From assembly GCA_002238765.1 (NCBI GenBank), contig MPMZ01000033.1, positions 1 to 33,335 of the forward strand: a DNA stretch of 33,335 nt, given 5' to 3'. A model generated the notes under the pieces. The model was not told the DNA's origin and ran no database searches. It saw only the letters and a list, made by a program, of their open reading frames with translations. The stretch is from Nitrospira sp. bin75 (GTDB taxonomy: Bacteria; Nitrospirota; Nitrospiria; Nitrospirales; UBA8639). Shown one piece after another: positions 1 through 8,259 of the stretch. Position 1 is the first letter of the stretch. The number at the start of each line of letters is the position of its first letter. The translations under genes were made by a program, and so were the position numbers.

Positions 1-452
1 GGCCGGTGGCGCGTCTATTTTTGTCACCAGTATGTCAGCGAGCTTGATTTGCAGCAGCCCACAGAATAACTCACAATGTGTCCACCATGTCCCCGAACAC
101 CCGTCCACCATGTCTCCGGTCCATACACCCCCTTGAGGGGGAGTCGGGGAAGCCGAGCCGTCAGGCGAAGGCTGAACCGGTGGGGGGCATTGAGACGGCG
201 AGAAGGATCGCCTGCCCGAGAAAGGCGATATCCTGACGTCAACCGGGTCAGTCAACCTGCGGGTTCGAATCGGGCCTCAGACTCATATCATCGGCGTCAT
301 TTGCCAGGATGAACCAGTCAACGTGTTGAGAACCCACGCAGTAGCCGATGGCCATCACTGGGTGCAGGTGAAATGGATCCAAGAAAAAGAATAGTGAGTA
401 AACCAATGAATGATGAAAAACAATGCCACAACACAGAAAGGAGACAGGTGTC
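1..452. other. gene-free left edge
   Basis: I see no supportable gene here. Short open frames exist on both strands but lack ribosome sites and recognisable protein character. The stretch holds one copy of a GC-rich dispersed repeat (127-187) and the Shine-Dalgarno region of the next gene (AAAGGAG near 437-443). Confidence 0.6.
127..187. repeat. dispersed repeat family A, copy 1
   Basis: The element starts with CCCCCTTGAGGGGGAGTCG and ends with a G-run (CGGTGGGGGG). A second copy at 12821-12880 matches it over nearly the whole length with scattered substitutions. The C-run and G-run ends and the internal CCCCCTTGAGGGGG palindrome suggest a REP/MITE-like intergenic element. No coding potential is apparent. 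Confidence 0.75.
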
Positions 453-1424
453 ATGAAGTGTGGCATGAACAAAACGTATGAGAGTGGAGTGGTTTCCGGG
501 GTGGAACTGAAGAATGGTCCGACCGGGCGGCTTGATTCCGTCCTAGTCGTCACGTACCTTCTGGTCATCTTGGCTTTGGCTTCAACGGCGCAGGCGGATG
601 AAATGGCTCCAGGATCGACCTTTCGCGATTGCGAGCAGTGTCCGGAGATGGTGGTGATACCGGCAGGCAACTTCATAATGGGCGATTTGTCCGGCAAGGG
701 TTTCCGCGATGAACGGCCGCTGCATGATGTGGCCATTGATGCCCCGTTTGCGGTGGGTCGCTATGAAGTGACGCGAGGGGAGTTTGCCCGCTTTGTGCAG
801 GCGACCGGCTATGATGCCGGGACCACCCGTGGGGTATGGAACGAGGAGGAAGACAAAGTTGAGGCGCGAGCGGGTGTGGGATGGCGCAACCCGGGGTTTT
901 CGCAGACGGACCTGCATCCGGTGACATGCATGAATTGGCATGATGCGCAGGCCTACGTGCAGTGGGTGTCGCGTGAGACGGGCAAGCCCTACCGGTTGTT
1001 GAGCGAAGCGGAATGGGAGTACGTGGCCAGGGGGGGAACAAGGGCGGAATACTGGTCGGGCAAGACAGCCAGCCATGACTACGCCAACTATGGAGCGGAT
1101 CAGTGCTGCAAAGGGCTGGCAACTGGCGCGGATCAGTGGGTGTATACGGCGCCGGTGGGGAGTTTTGCGGCGAATGCGCTCGGGGTGTTTGATACGGCGG
1201 GGAACGTGTGGGAATCGGTAGAGGATTGCTGGTACGGCGATTATTTTGGAGCCCCAAGGGATGGGAGGGCGTGGACGAGCGGATACTGTCGCGGTCGCGT
1301 CTTACGCGGCGGTTCCTGGAGCCTCAATCCGGAGAGCGTGTCTTCCGCGAGCCGCGGGGGGTGGGAGCCCGGCGACCGGAACAACTATTTCGGCTTCCGC
1401 ATGGCCCGGACGCTTACCCAATGA
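453..1424 (+). CDS. secreted SUMF1/FGE-sulfatase-domain protein
   Basis: This is a 323-residue protein of the formylglycine-generating-enzyme-like (SUMF1) fold. The start at 453 is chosen over the upstream ATG at 423 because AAAGGAG lies 9 bases before it. A hydrophobic segment (about residues 20-37) ending in AQA-D predicts an exported protein. Family hallmarks follow in order: MVVIPAGNFIMGD, FAVGRYEVTRGEFARFV, HPVTCMNWHDAQAY, YRLLSEAEWEYVARGG, GVFDTAGNVWE, RVLRGGSW, and a terminal FGFRMAR. The conserved cysteine seen near the C-terminus of true formylglycine-generating enzymes is not present in the SASRGGWEPGDRNN stretch. It is therefore more likely a non-catalytic or binding member than a sulfatase activator. 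No sulfatase gene is adjacent. The role is unknown. Confidence 0.88.
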   Translation: MKCGMNKTYESGVVSGVELKNGPTGRLDSVLVVTYLLVILALASTAQADEMAPGSTFRDCEQCPEMVVIPAGNFIMGDLSGKGFRDERPLHDVAIDAPFAVGRYEVTRGEFARFVQATGYDAGTTRGVWNEEEDKVEARAGVGWRNPGFSQTDLHPVTCMNWHDAQAYVQWVSRETGKPYRLLSEAEWEYVARGGTRAEYWSGKTASHDYANYGADQCCKGLATGADQWVYTAPVGSFAANALGVFDTAGNVWESVEDCWYGDYFGAPRDGRAWTSGYCRGRVLRGGSWSLNPESVSSASRGGWEPGDRNNYFGFRMARTLTQ

Positions 1425-1531
1425 GTCCTGACCTCCTTACTCCCGTTGACCGTTTCTTCGCATCCTTTGTCAGGGGAATGATCGAGAATAGTTGACGGTC
1501 TCTGCTTATTTGTAGCCGTGCGATTCTGCGC

Positions 1532-1577
1532 GGGACGGCACCCTTCGGCTACGCTCAGGGCAGGCGCAGGCCGTCCC
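1532..1577. repeat. hairpin repeat, 8-bp terminal inverted repeats
   Basis: GGGACGGC (1532-1539) pairs with GCCGTCCC (1570-1577). Inside lies CCCTTCGGCTACGCTCAGGG, itself able to pair at its ends. The inner sequence resembles a widely dispersed intergenic repeat whose spurious translation contains ALSVAEG. It may also act as the transcript end of the upstream gene, although no T-run follows it. Confidence 0.6.
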
Positions 1578-1714
1578 CTACGGGCAGGAACATGCCTTAT
1601 CGCACTTTCTTCCAGGCGGGCAGGTCGGGATAGCGTAGCGTAACCCGACAGCGGAGAGGCGATTGACGTGACAAATTCAGCGTTGAATGCCGAAAAGTTT
1701 ACAAAACGCGGCGA

Positions 1715-1796
1715 ATTGTACAAAATGTACAAAAGTTAAAGTTTGTTACAAATGTTACAACTTGTACAAAAGTGTACATTTTGTACAAGTTGTCAC
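1715..1796. promoter_or_regulatory. TGTACA palindrome cluster, operator-like
   Basis: An 18-base inverted repeat with one mismatch spans 1754-1771 (gttacaacttgtacaaaa) and 1779-1796, separated by the 7-base spacer gtgtaca, itself containing TGTACA. Further TTGTACAA and TGTACA units lie at 1716-1730. The local composition is much more AT-rich than the surroundings. The arrangement resembles a multi-site operator or a binding array for a dimeric regulator, but no regulator gene is adjacent and the nearest gene start is about 400 bases away. Confidence 0.5.
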
Positions 1797-1871
1797 AAAC
1801 CTTACGGGTGCGTGTGGTGGCATTGCCAGGATCCGGTGTCCATGCGCCGCTATCGCAAGTTGTGAGCGGGA

Positions 1872-2020
1872 ATCCAGGGTCGTTGTTTTTTACGAACGGA
1901 AAAAGAAAACGCCCTGGATCTTCGATGAAAGATAGTCTGTCCCCGACGTGAGTAATCGGGGATTGAGGATGATAGACAAAGATACAAGACACTGGATCCT
2001 CGATTGAAGATGTCGAGGAT
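1872..2020. repeat. three successive stem-loop repeats
   Basis: ATCCAGGG (1872-1879) pairs with CCCTGGAT (1912-1919). CCCCGA (1941-1946) pairs with TCGGGG (1956-1961). ATCCTCGA (1996-2003) pairs with TCGAGGAT (2013-2020). The units share words such as GGATCTTCGATGA and GGATCCTCGATTGA, so they look like degenerate copies of one REP-like element. Confidence 0.55.
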
Positions 2021-2193
2021 GACAGATAAAAGATCAAGACAAAGCCCGTGTATCCCTGATCGGGTCTGACGTGTGCGCTTGACAGGCTGTCCGAATCGTT
2101 GGTACAAGTCGCTAAAGACGACTCGTGCACAGATCATCGGTGTTGGACAAAGGCGTCCTCACTCCCCCAGGGGAAGAGGACGTTTTTTTTGCG

Positions 2194-3978
2194 ATGCGCG
2201 CTTTCCGAATTGCCATGGTTCAGATGAATCCCGTCGTGGGCGACGTGGACGGGAACGTGCGTGCGATGGGCAAATGGGTGACACAGGCTCGTCGGGTGGG
2301 AGCGGATATCGTCGTCTTCCCGGAACTGGCGGTCACCGGCTATCCCCCGGAAGACCTGGTCTTGCGACCAAGTTTTCTTCGCGATACCACTCACGCACTT
2401 CAATGGTTGACCAAACAGTGCCGGGATCTCACCGTGGTCGCCGGCTATCTTGAAGAGGGACGTGTGATTCGTTTGCGGGATTCGACTCCTTTCGTCGTCC
2501 CCTCGGGACCCCGGCACGTGTTCAATGCGGCGGCGGTGATTCATGACCGGCGGGTCGTCGCCACCTGCCAAAAAACGTTCTTGCCGAATTATGGGGTATT
2601 CGACGAAAGCCGGTATTTTTCGCCGGGCAAACAAGCGTTGGTTTGCCAAGTCCAAGGCATGCGGTTTGGCGTGAACATCTGTGAGGACATATGGTACGCC
2701 GGTGGGCCGACTCGCGATCAGGTCTCCGTCGGGGGGGCGCGACTGATCCTGAACATCAATGCCTCGCCCTATCACGTGGGAAAAGCAAGAACGCGGGAAC
2801 GCATGTTGGCGCAACGTGCCAGGGAGAATGACGTGGTGGTGAGTTATACCAACATGGTCGGGGGGCAGGACGAAGTCGTCTTCGATGGAAACAGCCTGAT
2901 TGTCGATCGAACGGGAACGGTCATCACGCGTGCCGGGGCGTTTGAAGAAGAGCTTCTTGTGGCCGACTTGTCGTTCGATCGTCCACGGGAGACGAACCCT
3001 GTGGGTCGGGAGAAGCGGGCCGGGCAACGGTATCCCGTCAAGCGAGTCCGGCTGGCTTCCGTGGTACGACGGAAACCGAATAAGCCAGTGCCGTTGAAGA
3101 ACCCGCCCGTGCCTCACGATGTGGAAGAAATTTATCAGGCTCTGGTGACGGGCGTACGTGACTACGTCAGGAAGAACCGGTTCCAACGCGTGTTGATCGC
3201 CGTCAGCGGGGGGATTGATTCCGCCCTGACGGCGGTGATTGCCGTCGATGCCCTTGGCCCGGACCGGGTGACAGGGGTGTTCATGCCTTCACCGTTTACC
3301 TCGCGGGAAAGCCGCGTGGACGCCAACGCCTTGATGAAGGTGCTGAACGTTCGTTTGTTAACCATTCCCATTACGCGCCTCTGGAAGCAATACGTCAGGA
3401 CACTGTCCTCGACGTTCGGCGAACGCGCTCCCGATGTGACGGAAGAAAATCTTCAGGCTCGCATCCGTGGAACCATCGTCATGGCTTTGTCCAACAAGTT
3501 CGGCCACTTGGTCCTGACGACCGGCAATAAGAGCGAAATAAGCGTCGGGTATGCCACCTTGTACGGAGACATGGCGGGTGGCTTCGCCGTGATTAAAGAC
3601 GTCTCCAAAATCCTCGTCTATGACTTGGCCCGGTATCGGAACCGTAAAGCCGTTGATGCCCATGGCGCGGCCGTGATCCCCCAACGGATCATCGACCGGG
3701 CGCCGTCGGCCGAGCTCAAGCCCGATCAAACGGATCAGGACGCCTTGCCGCCGTATGAAGTCCTTGATCCCATACTGGAGGCGTACGTCGAGAAAGAACG
3801 TTCCCTTCAGGAAATTGCCGGACAGGGTTTCCCCTTGCAAACGGTCAAGCGCGTGATGACTCTGGTGGACCGCAGTGAATACAAACGTCGGCAGGCTCCG
3901 GTCGGGATCAAAATCACGCAAAAGGCACTCGGGAAAGACCGCCGGATGCCGATTACCAATCGATACGTCAAGCGTTGA
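2194..3978 (+). CDS. nadE: glutamine-dependent NAD+ synthetase
   Basis: This cytosolic enzyme converts nicotinic acid adenine dinucleotide to NAD+ using ATP and ammonia released from glutamine. It has 594 residues in two domains. The N-terminal nitrilase-like amidase shows the Glu-Lys-Cys triad at E44 (VVFPELAVTGY), K127 (CQKTFLPNYG) and C163 (GVNICEDIWY). The C-terminal synthetase has the ATP-pyrophosphatase loop SGGIDS (338-343) and the TTGNKSEISVGYATLYGD motif. The start at 2194 fits the family N-terminus (MRAFRIAMVQMNPVVGD) better than the in-frame ATG at 2125. GGGAAGAGGA at 2171-2180 is a plausible but distant ribosome site. glnD follows 83 bases downstream on the same strand, so the two may be co-transcribed and both respond to glutamine and nitrogen supply. 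Confidence 0.96.
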   Translation: MRAFRIAMVQMNPVVGDVDGNVRAMGKWVTQARRVGADIVVFPELAVTGYPPEDLVLRPSFLRDTTHALQWLTKQCRDLTVVAGYLEEGRVIRLRDSTPFVVPSGPRHVFNAAAVIHDRRVVATCQKTFLPNYGVFDESRYFSPGKQALVCQVQGMRFGVNICEDIWYAGGPTRDQVSVGGARLILNINASPYHVGKARTRERMLAQRARENDVVVSYTNMVGGQDEVVFDGNSLIVDRTGTVITRAGAFEEELLVADLSFDRPRETNPVGREKRAGQRYPVKRVRLASVVRRKPNKPVPLKNPPVPHDVEEIYQALVTGVRDYVRKNRFQRVLIAVSGGIDSALTAVIAVDALGPDRVTGVFMPSPFTSRESRVDANALMKVLNVRLLTIPITRLWKQYVRTLSSTFGERAPDVTEENLQARIRGTIVMALSNKFGHLVLTTGNKSEISVGYATLYGDMAGGFAVIKDVSKILVYDLARYRNRKAVDAHGAAVIPQRIIDRAPSAELKPDQTDQDALPPYEVLDPILEAYVEKERSLQEIAGQGFPLQTVKRVMTLVDRSEYKRRQAPVGIKITQKALGKDRRMPITNRYVKR

Positions 3979-4061
3979 CGAACAATGCTCGAGCCGGTAT
4001 GCGAACTCGGTAGGGAACAACGATTGTTGTGTGCTGTCGACAACGGCACAGGAGGACGTTC

Positions 4062-6797
4062 GTGAATCAGGAACATATGGAGCAGTCGGAGCGTCCCATT
4101 GACTCGTCTCCATCGAGTGTTTCCTCAACGCAAGCCGTACTGCAGGCGCGCCGCGAAGGTATCAGCCGGCGATTACGAGAGGGAGTATCCGGGACGGAAG
4201 TCGTGTCGGATTTTACCGCCCTCGTCGATACGGTTCTGATCGGCCGTTATCGAAACGTGGTCAGGCAGTGGGGCGGAGAAGCGCCTGCCGGCATACAGCA
4301 TTGCTGCCTTGTGGCCGTCGGAGGATATGGTCGCCGTGAGCTGTCGCCGTATTCCGACATCGACGTCATGATGCTCAATCGGACAGGTGGAGGCAAAGTC
4401 GTCCAGGATCTCTCGAAACAGGTGTTTCATCATTTGTGGGATTTGGGTTTTCAGGTGGGGCATAGCGTCCGGTCCATTCACGATTGCATGGTTGTGGCGG
4501 AAGAGGACGTGTCGGCCAAAACCGCGCTGATGGAGTCACGGTTTTTAGTCGGAAGCCCTTCGGTCTTTCAAGAATTTCAGCGACGTTTCGCCAAGCGCGT
4601 GCTCGGGAGGCGGGTGGAGAGTTTTATCCGTGAAAAGCTTGAAGAGCGGCAGCAGGACTATGCCAAATTCGGCGAAACCGTGTTTCTCCTCGAACCGAAT
4701 ATCAAGAAAACCAAAGGCGGGTTGAGAGACGTCCATTTGCTGCAATGGATCGGTATGGCCCGGTACCAAGCCTCCACGTTGCAGGAATTGGTCGATCGTG
4801 GAGCATTGGTGCATCAGGATTATCAGGCCCTACTCGAAGCGAGGGAATTCCTGTTCAAGGTGCGCGCCTTACTTCATTTGGAGGCGGGTCGCGCCCAGGA
4901 AATTTTATCGTTCGACGAACAAGTGCGCATGGCGCAAGAGTTCGGGTATCGGGATGAACCGCATATGCTGGGCGTCGAACAGTTCATGCAGCAATATTAT
5001 CGCCTGACCACGGGCATTCATCATCGGACAATGCGATTCGTGGAGCGTGCGGGTTCCGCGTCCCTCTGGACTCGCCTCAAGAAACTGTGGCCTTCTCCCG
5101 TGATCGACGGCTTGTTTCAGGTCGTTGACGGGAGGCTGTCCATCCGTGACGAAAAACTTATGCAGGTCCTGGATGATCCGGAGCATCTCCTGAGTCTTTT
5201 TCAGGTTGCTCAAGAACAGGGGGTGACGATCGACGGCCTGGTCCTGGAAGAGATTCATCGCCACATGGAGAGCATCCCCGACCATCTGTTTGTGTCCCCG
5301 GCCGTGAGCCGGCGGTTTCGGGGAGTCCTGTCGGGACCCAAGGGGGTCGCCGACACCTTGACGTTGATGCATCAGGCTCGGGTTTTGGAAAAACTGATCC
5401 CTGCCTTTGGTAGGGTCCGGGGTCTTATGCAGTTCAATCAATACCACAAGTATACGGTTGACGAGCATAGCCTTCTGGCCGTGAAGAAAGTCGAGTTTTT
5501 AGGGAAACAGGCCGGAGGAACGTTGGGAAGGGTATACGAGGAGATTCAAGAGAAGGATCTCCTGCACTTGGCCGTCCTTCTTCATGACGTGGGGAAAGGT
5601 CTCCCTGAAGACCACAGCGAAGTCGGCAGAAAGATTGCCCGGGACGTCTCCGTCAGGTTAGGACTCGACGCGCAAGAATCCCGGACTTTAGAGTTTCTTG
5701 TTCACGAGCATCTCCTGATGGCGAATACGGCCTTTCGACGGGACCCTCATGATGAAAAAGTGCGGCTGACGTTTTGCCGGGCCGTGGGCGGTCCCGAACG
5801 ATTGAAACAACTCTTGCTTCTGACTGCCGCGGACATTGCGGCGGTGGGGCCGGATATGCTGACAAAATGGAAAGAAGCGTTGCTGATCGAATTATATTTT
5901 CTGGCGTTCCCTGAAGTGTCAGGAAACAACGAACGAGTGGAATCCGCTCCGGACGTCGAGCACGTCACCGACGAGGTCCTGGCGGCCTGGAAGACGCAGG
6001 TTCCTCGCGTTGACGCAGGTGGTCAATCCGCCGAGGACCGGGTTCCTCCGAACCGTGAATGGGTCAAGGGTCAATTGGAAGCGTTTCCGACGCGCTATCT
6101 TTCCGGAACGGCCAAAGATCGAATCATCGCCCACCTTTCGGCCATCAGATTCTTGACCCCGGAACGTCCCAGGGTCGAATCCACCTACAATCGCGAACTC
6201 AAGGTCTGTGAGTATTCGCTCATTGCCTTCGAGGCCGTGGCGTCCGGGATGTTTATGAAGATGACGGGCGTGCTGGCTGCCAGAGGCCTTCGTGTGCTGG
6301 ATGCCCAGATTGTCACAAGACCGGACGGCATTGTCGTGGATACGTTTTTGGTCAAGGATTCGGATTTCAGCTGCGAGCCCACGCCGGCCCGGTTGGGAAA
6401 AGTAGGGAATGCGATTGTCAGCGTGCTGAGGGGAGAACTCTCGATCGAAGCGTTTATGGAACAAAATCAACGCGTGTCCTTTCGCAGTCGCATGCCGATT
6501 CGCCGGCATCGAACCGAAGTCAAAATCGACAACGAGACGTCGGATCACTTTACCGTCATCGACGTGTTTGCCGACGACAAGCAGGGCCTGCTGCATGAAA
6601 TAGCCAAAACCTTGTATGACCTCGGGCTCTCGGTGCATTCGGCCAAAATCGGGACGCGTCTGGATCAAGTCGTGGACGTGTTTTACGTCACGGAACGAAA
6701 CGGCCGAAAAGTCGAAGAGGCTCGCACGTGCGAATCCATTCAAGCGCGACTACAAGAACAGGTCGATCGTTTTTTGCAAGATGACGACGTGACGTGA
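4062..6797 (+). CDS. glnD: [protein-PII] uridylyltransferase/uridylyl-removing enzyme
   Basis: GlnD adds UMP to or removes it from the nitrogen regulator PII according to glutamine level. The 911-residue protein has the usual order. A nucleotidyltransferase domain carries GGYGRRELSPYSDIDVM (catalytic aspartates near 99 and 101). A linker follows, then an HD hydrolase domain with LLHDVGKG (H508, D509) and HEHLL, then two ACT domains near residues 715-790 and 827-905 that sense glutamine. I place the start at the GTG at 4062, since AGGAGG sits 6 bases before it; the ATG at 4029 has no such site. No PII or glutamine synthetase gene is in the window. Length and motifs are normal for an active bifunctional enzyme. 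Confidence 0.96.
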   Translation: MNQEHMEQSERPIDSSPSSVSSTQAVLQARREGISRRLREGVSGTEVVSDFTALVDTVLIGRYRNVVRQWGGEAPAGIQHCCLVAVGGYGRRELSPYSDIDVMMLNRTGGGKVVQDLSKQVFHHLWDLGFQVGHSVRSIHDCMVVAEEDVSAKTALMESRFLVGSPSVFQEFQRRFAKRVLGRRVESFIREKLEERQQDYAKFGETVFLLEPNIKKTKGGLRDVHLLQWIGMARYQASTLQELVDRGALVHQDYQALLEAREFLFKVRALLHLEAGRAQEILSFDEQVRMAQEFGYRDEPHMLGVEQFMQQYYRLTTGIHHRTMRFVERAGSASLWTRLKKLWPSPVIDGLFQVVDGRLSIRDEKLMQVLDDPEHLLSLFQVAQEQGVTIDGLVLEEIHRHMESIPDHLFVSPAVSRRFRGVLSGPKGVADTLTLMHQARVLEKLIPAFGRVRGLMQFNQYHKYTVDEHSLLAVKKVEFLGKQAGGTLGRVYEEIQEKDLLHLAVLLHDVGKGLPEDHSEVGRKIARDVSVRLGLDAQESRTLEFLVHEHLLMANTAFRRDPHDEKVRLTFCRAVGGPERLKQLLLLTAADIAAVGPDMLTKWKEALLIELYFLAFPEVSGNNERVESAPDVEHVTDEVLAAWKTQVPRVDAGGQSAEDRVPPNREWVKGQLEAFPTRYLSGTAKDRIIAHLSAIRFLTPERPRVESTYNRELKVCEYSLIAFEAVASGMFMKMTGVLAARGLRVLDAQIVTRPDGIVVDTFLVKDSDFSCEPTPARLGKVGNAIVSVLRGELSIEAFMEQNQRVSFRSRMPIRRHRTEVKIDNETSDHFTVIDVFADDKQGLLHEIAKTLYDLGLSVHSAKIGTRLDQVVDVFYVTERNGRKVEEARTCESIQARLQEQVDRFLQDDDVT

Positions 6798-7006
6798 ACA
6801 TCGAGATGAGGCTGGCTGCCTGTCCCCGAGGCAGGAGAATGGAACCACTTGGCCTGCCCCCTGTTTTCGGAGCAAGCCCTGCTTCCATATTCCCGTGTTG
6901 AGAAATTCGTTGACAATTTCCGCTGTCTGTTTCCGGTCGTTGCTCCGCTGACCGGGAGCAAGGAAAAACTTTCACGGGAAGGAGAGATTCAGGATGCGAG
7001 AAAAGG

Positions 7007-7037
7007 GCGGGACTGAGGCCGTCGGCCTCAGTCCCGC
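7007..7037 (-). terminator. Rho-independent terminator
   Basis: GCGGGACTGAGGCC (7007-7020) pairs perfectly over 14 bp with 7024-7037 around a 3-base loop. On the - strand it is followed by CCCTTTTCTC. It lies 28 bases past the stop of the small secreted protein gene at 7066-7308, so it most likely ends that transcript. It may also stop readthrough from glnD on the other strand. Confidence 0.85.
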
Positions 7038-7065
7038 AGGAACACTGGCCATAGCGCCGCTCCAG

Positions 7066-7308
7066 CTATTTTGCGTCCGAAGCTTTCGCCTCGCCGTCGG
7101 CTTTCTCTTCACCGTCAGCTTTCTTTTCACCCTCGGCCGGGGCCTCGCCGTCGGCTTTCTTTTCACCGTCGGCCGGGGCCTCGCCGGCAGGTTTCATCTC
7201 GGCTGCTTTCTCATCAGCCATGGCCATGCCGGAGAAGCCGAGAACAAGCACGAAGGCCAGCAGGCCGAGCAGGATAAAAGATCGAGAGATGTGGTGAATG
7301 AATCGCAT
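7066..7308 (-). CDS. small exported Lys/Glu/Ala/Gly repeat protein
   Basis: This is an 80-residue protein with a clear signal peptide (positive start, hydrophobic core at about 12-27, likely cleavage after AMA-D near 31). The mature part is a low-complexity string of GEAPADGEKKADGE-type repeats. It is highly charged and presumably disordered in the periplasm or on the surface. AAGGAGG lies 7-8 bases before the ATG and a strong terminator follows, which supports a real gene. The repeats are also nearly identical at DNA level (CGGCTTTCTTTTCACCGTCGG recurring on the + strand), so copy number could vary. I do not recognise a function. Similar Lys/Ala-rich exported peptides are often annotated as hypothetical. 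Confidence 0.8.
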   Translation of the reverse strand: MRFIHHISRSFILLGLLAFVLVLGFSGMAMADEKAAEMKPAGEAPADGEKKADGEAPAEGEKKADGEEKADGEAKASDAK

Positions 7309-7320
7309 AAATCTACCTCC

Positions 7321-7560
7321 TTATTGTGTAATGGTAAAGGTTGATGGACGCTCCAGCTTTGGCTCAGCCATCCTTGTCGGTCCTTTGAACCGTTCGGCAA
7401 CTTGCTGAATGGCTTGGTCAAGCCAGTGCGCGAAGGCCGGAGAGAGAAATCCTTTTCCCGTGAGTTGATGGTCAAGGCCGGCCAACATCTTGGAATACGG
7501 TCCCGGGCCGTAGAGGCGATTCGAGATAATCAGAGACCGTTCCGGTTTTGTTACGTTCAT
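7321..7560 (-). CDS. hypothetical 79-residue protein
   Basis: An open frame begins at an ATG at 7560, is bounded upstream by a stop 8 codons away, and ends just before the ribosome site of the next gene (7308). That spacing would suit a two-gene transcript. The predicted protein has plausible composition (GPGPYSKMLAGLDHQLTGKG, then an amphipathic AHWLDQAIQQVAERF stretch) and no signal peptide or membrane segment. No good Shine-Dalgarno site precedes the ATG. I do not recognise the family, and it may be non-coding leader of the downstream gene. Confidence 0.4.
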   Translation of the reverse strand: MNVTKPERSLIISNRLYGPGPYSKMLAGLDHQLTGKGFLSPAFAHWLDQAIQQVAERFKGPTRMAEPKLERPSTFTITQ

Positions 7561-8159
7561 GAATAAGTGCGTGCCCGTCCTTTACCACGTTGTTTTGCGA
7601 TTCCGGTCGATCCTTTCTGCCGGTCATGGCCTTGATGGTCTTCAGTTTTACGCAGTGGGACTCCTGTCAGAATGATTGGTCATTCGGTGTTGATAGCAGA
7701 AGCCATTGCTGATTATCCTCGCCTGACTGTGTCCTCTAGGAAAGCATGATGACGGTTTTTCCGAAGGGTCTTGACTCTTCTCCACGGCCCGTTCATGCAA
7801 CATCTTCGAAATGACGGCACCTGCCTCATATCCCCCCGCAAGCCGACAAAACCCGCGGCGCATCGAATCGGTGCCGGCAGGGTTCGATCCTGCTCAAATT
7901 CACGGAGAAGCTCATCGGGAAACTAGTAAATGTACCCTGTTTTGGCTGTCTTGGCAATACTTTTTGACATGGAAAAATGTTGATAACTCCCTGATCGGCA
8001 ATCCCCGATGCAGGTGAGTGACCACGATTCATGGATCCGGTCTGGCAGAATAGCGGTGAACGACGTGGGAGGACGGGCAGCAGTAGGGGGGGCCGGGAGG
8101 CGTATCAGGAGGAGGTTGCCTCCCGGCATCAAGGAATGGGGCATTCCCCACTCCTTCAA
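7561..8159. other. gene-free intergenic region with hairpins
   Basis: No frame here has both a ribosome site and protein-like content. A short palindrome, GAATGA-TTGG-TCATTC, lies at 7670-7685. Two GC-rich hairpins occupy 8092-8156. GGTTCGATCC near 7883 resembles a tRNA T-loop, but no acceptor or anticodon arm fits around it. The rest shows nothing I can name. Confidence 0.5.
8092..8156. repeat. two tandem hairpins
   Basis: GCCGGGAGGC (8092-8101) pairs with GCCTCCCGGC (8118-8127), 10 bp. AAGGAATGGGG (8131-8141) pairs with 8146-8156 with one mismatch around the loop CATT. They lie immediately beyond the T-run terminator of the - strand operon and may be a degenerate REP-like element or an extra transcription barrier. 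Confidence 0.5.
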
Positions 8160-8197
8160 CAAAAAAAGCCCAAGTATGCATACTGCATGCTTGGGCT
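8160..8197 (-). terminator. Rho-independent terminator of the porin/flavoprotein operon
   Basis: AGCCCAAGTATGCA (8167-8180) pairs with TGCATGCTTGGGCT (8184-8197) over 14 positions with one G-U type pair. On the - strand it runs into seven T residues (8161-8167 as A on +). It lies about 60 bases after the stop of the membrane protein gene at 8260. Confidence 0.88.
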
Positions 8198-8259
8198 CTG
8201 GACGAACGGTCTCTGGCTCTATTCGACGGATGAGTTAGGAATCTTTTTCTACAAAGGTG

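Larger units (their letters stand above)
1425..2193. other. gene-free repeat-rich intergenic region
   Basis: No credible gene lies between the SUMF1-like gene and nadE. The stretch contains a hairpin repeat (1532-1577), a cluster of TGTACA palindromes (1715-1796) and three successive stem-loops (1872-2020). The frame open from 2125 that continues into nadE is treated as leader, because the conserved protein begins at 2194. Confidence 0.65.

Noticed and set aside
250-285. GGTTCGAATC resembling a tRNA T-loop
   Set aside because: Flanking bases do not form a T stem and no cloverleaf fits.
453-1424. Assignment as a sulfatase-modifying (formylglycine-generating) enzyme
   Set aside because: The expected catalytic cysteine region is not conserved and no sulfatase gene is present, so only the fold is claimed.
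1715-2020. Possible CRISPR array
   Set aside because: The repeats are palindromic words of different lengths with irregular spacing; no constant repeat-spacer unit and no cas gene.
2134-3186. 350-residue - strand ORF
   Set aside because: It is antisense to nadE, whose catalytic motifs are complete.
6994-7344. + strand ORF with GGAAGGAG before its ATG
   Set aside because: It runs antisense through the small exported protein gene and its terminator. The - strand frame has a signal peptide, regular repeats and AAGGAGG, while this translation is repetitive only because it mirrors that repeat DNA.
7870-7900. tRNA T-arm-like GGTTCGATCC
   Set aside because: The loop is one base out of register and no acceptor, D or anticodon arm can be built around it.
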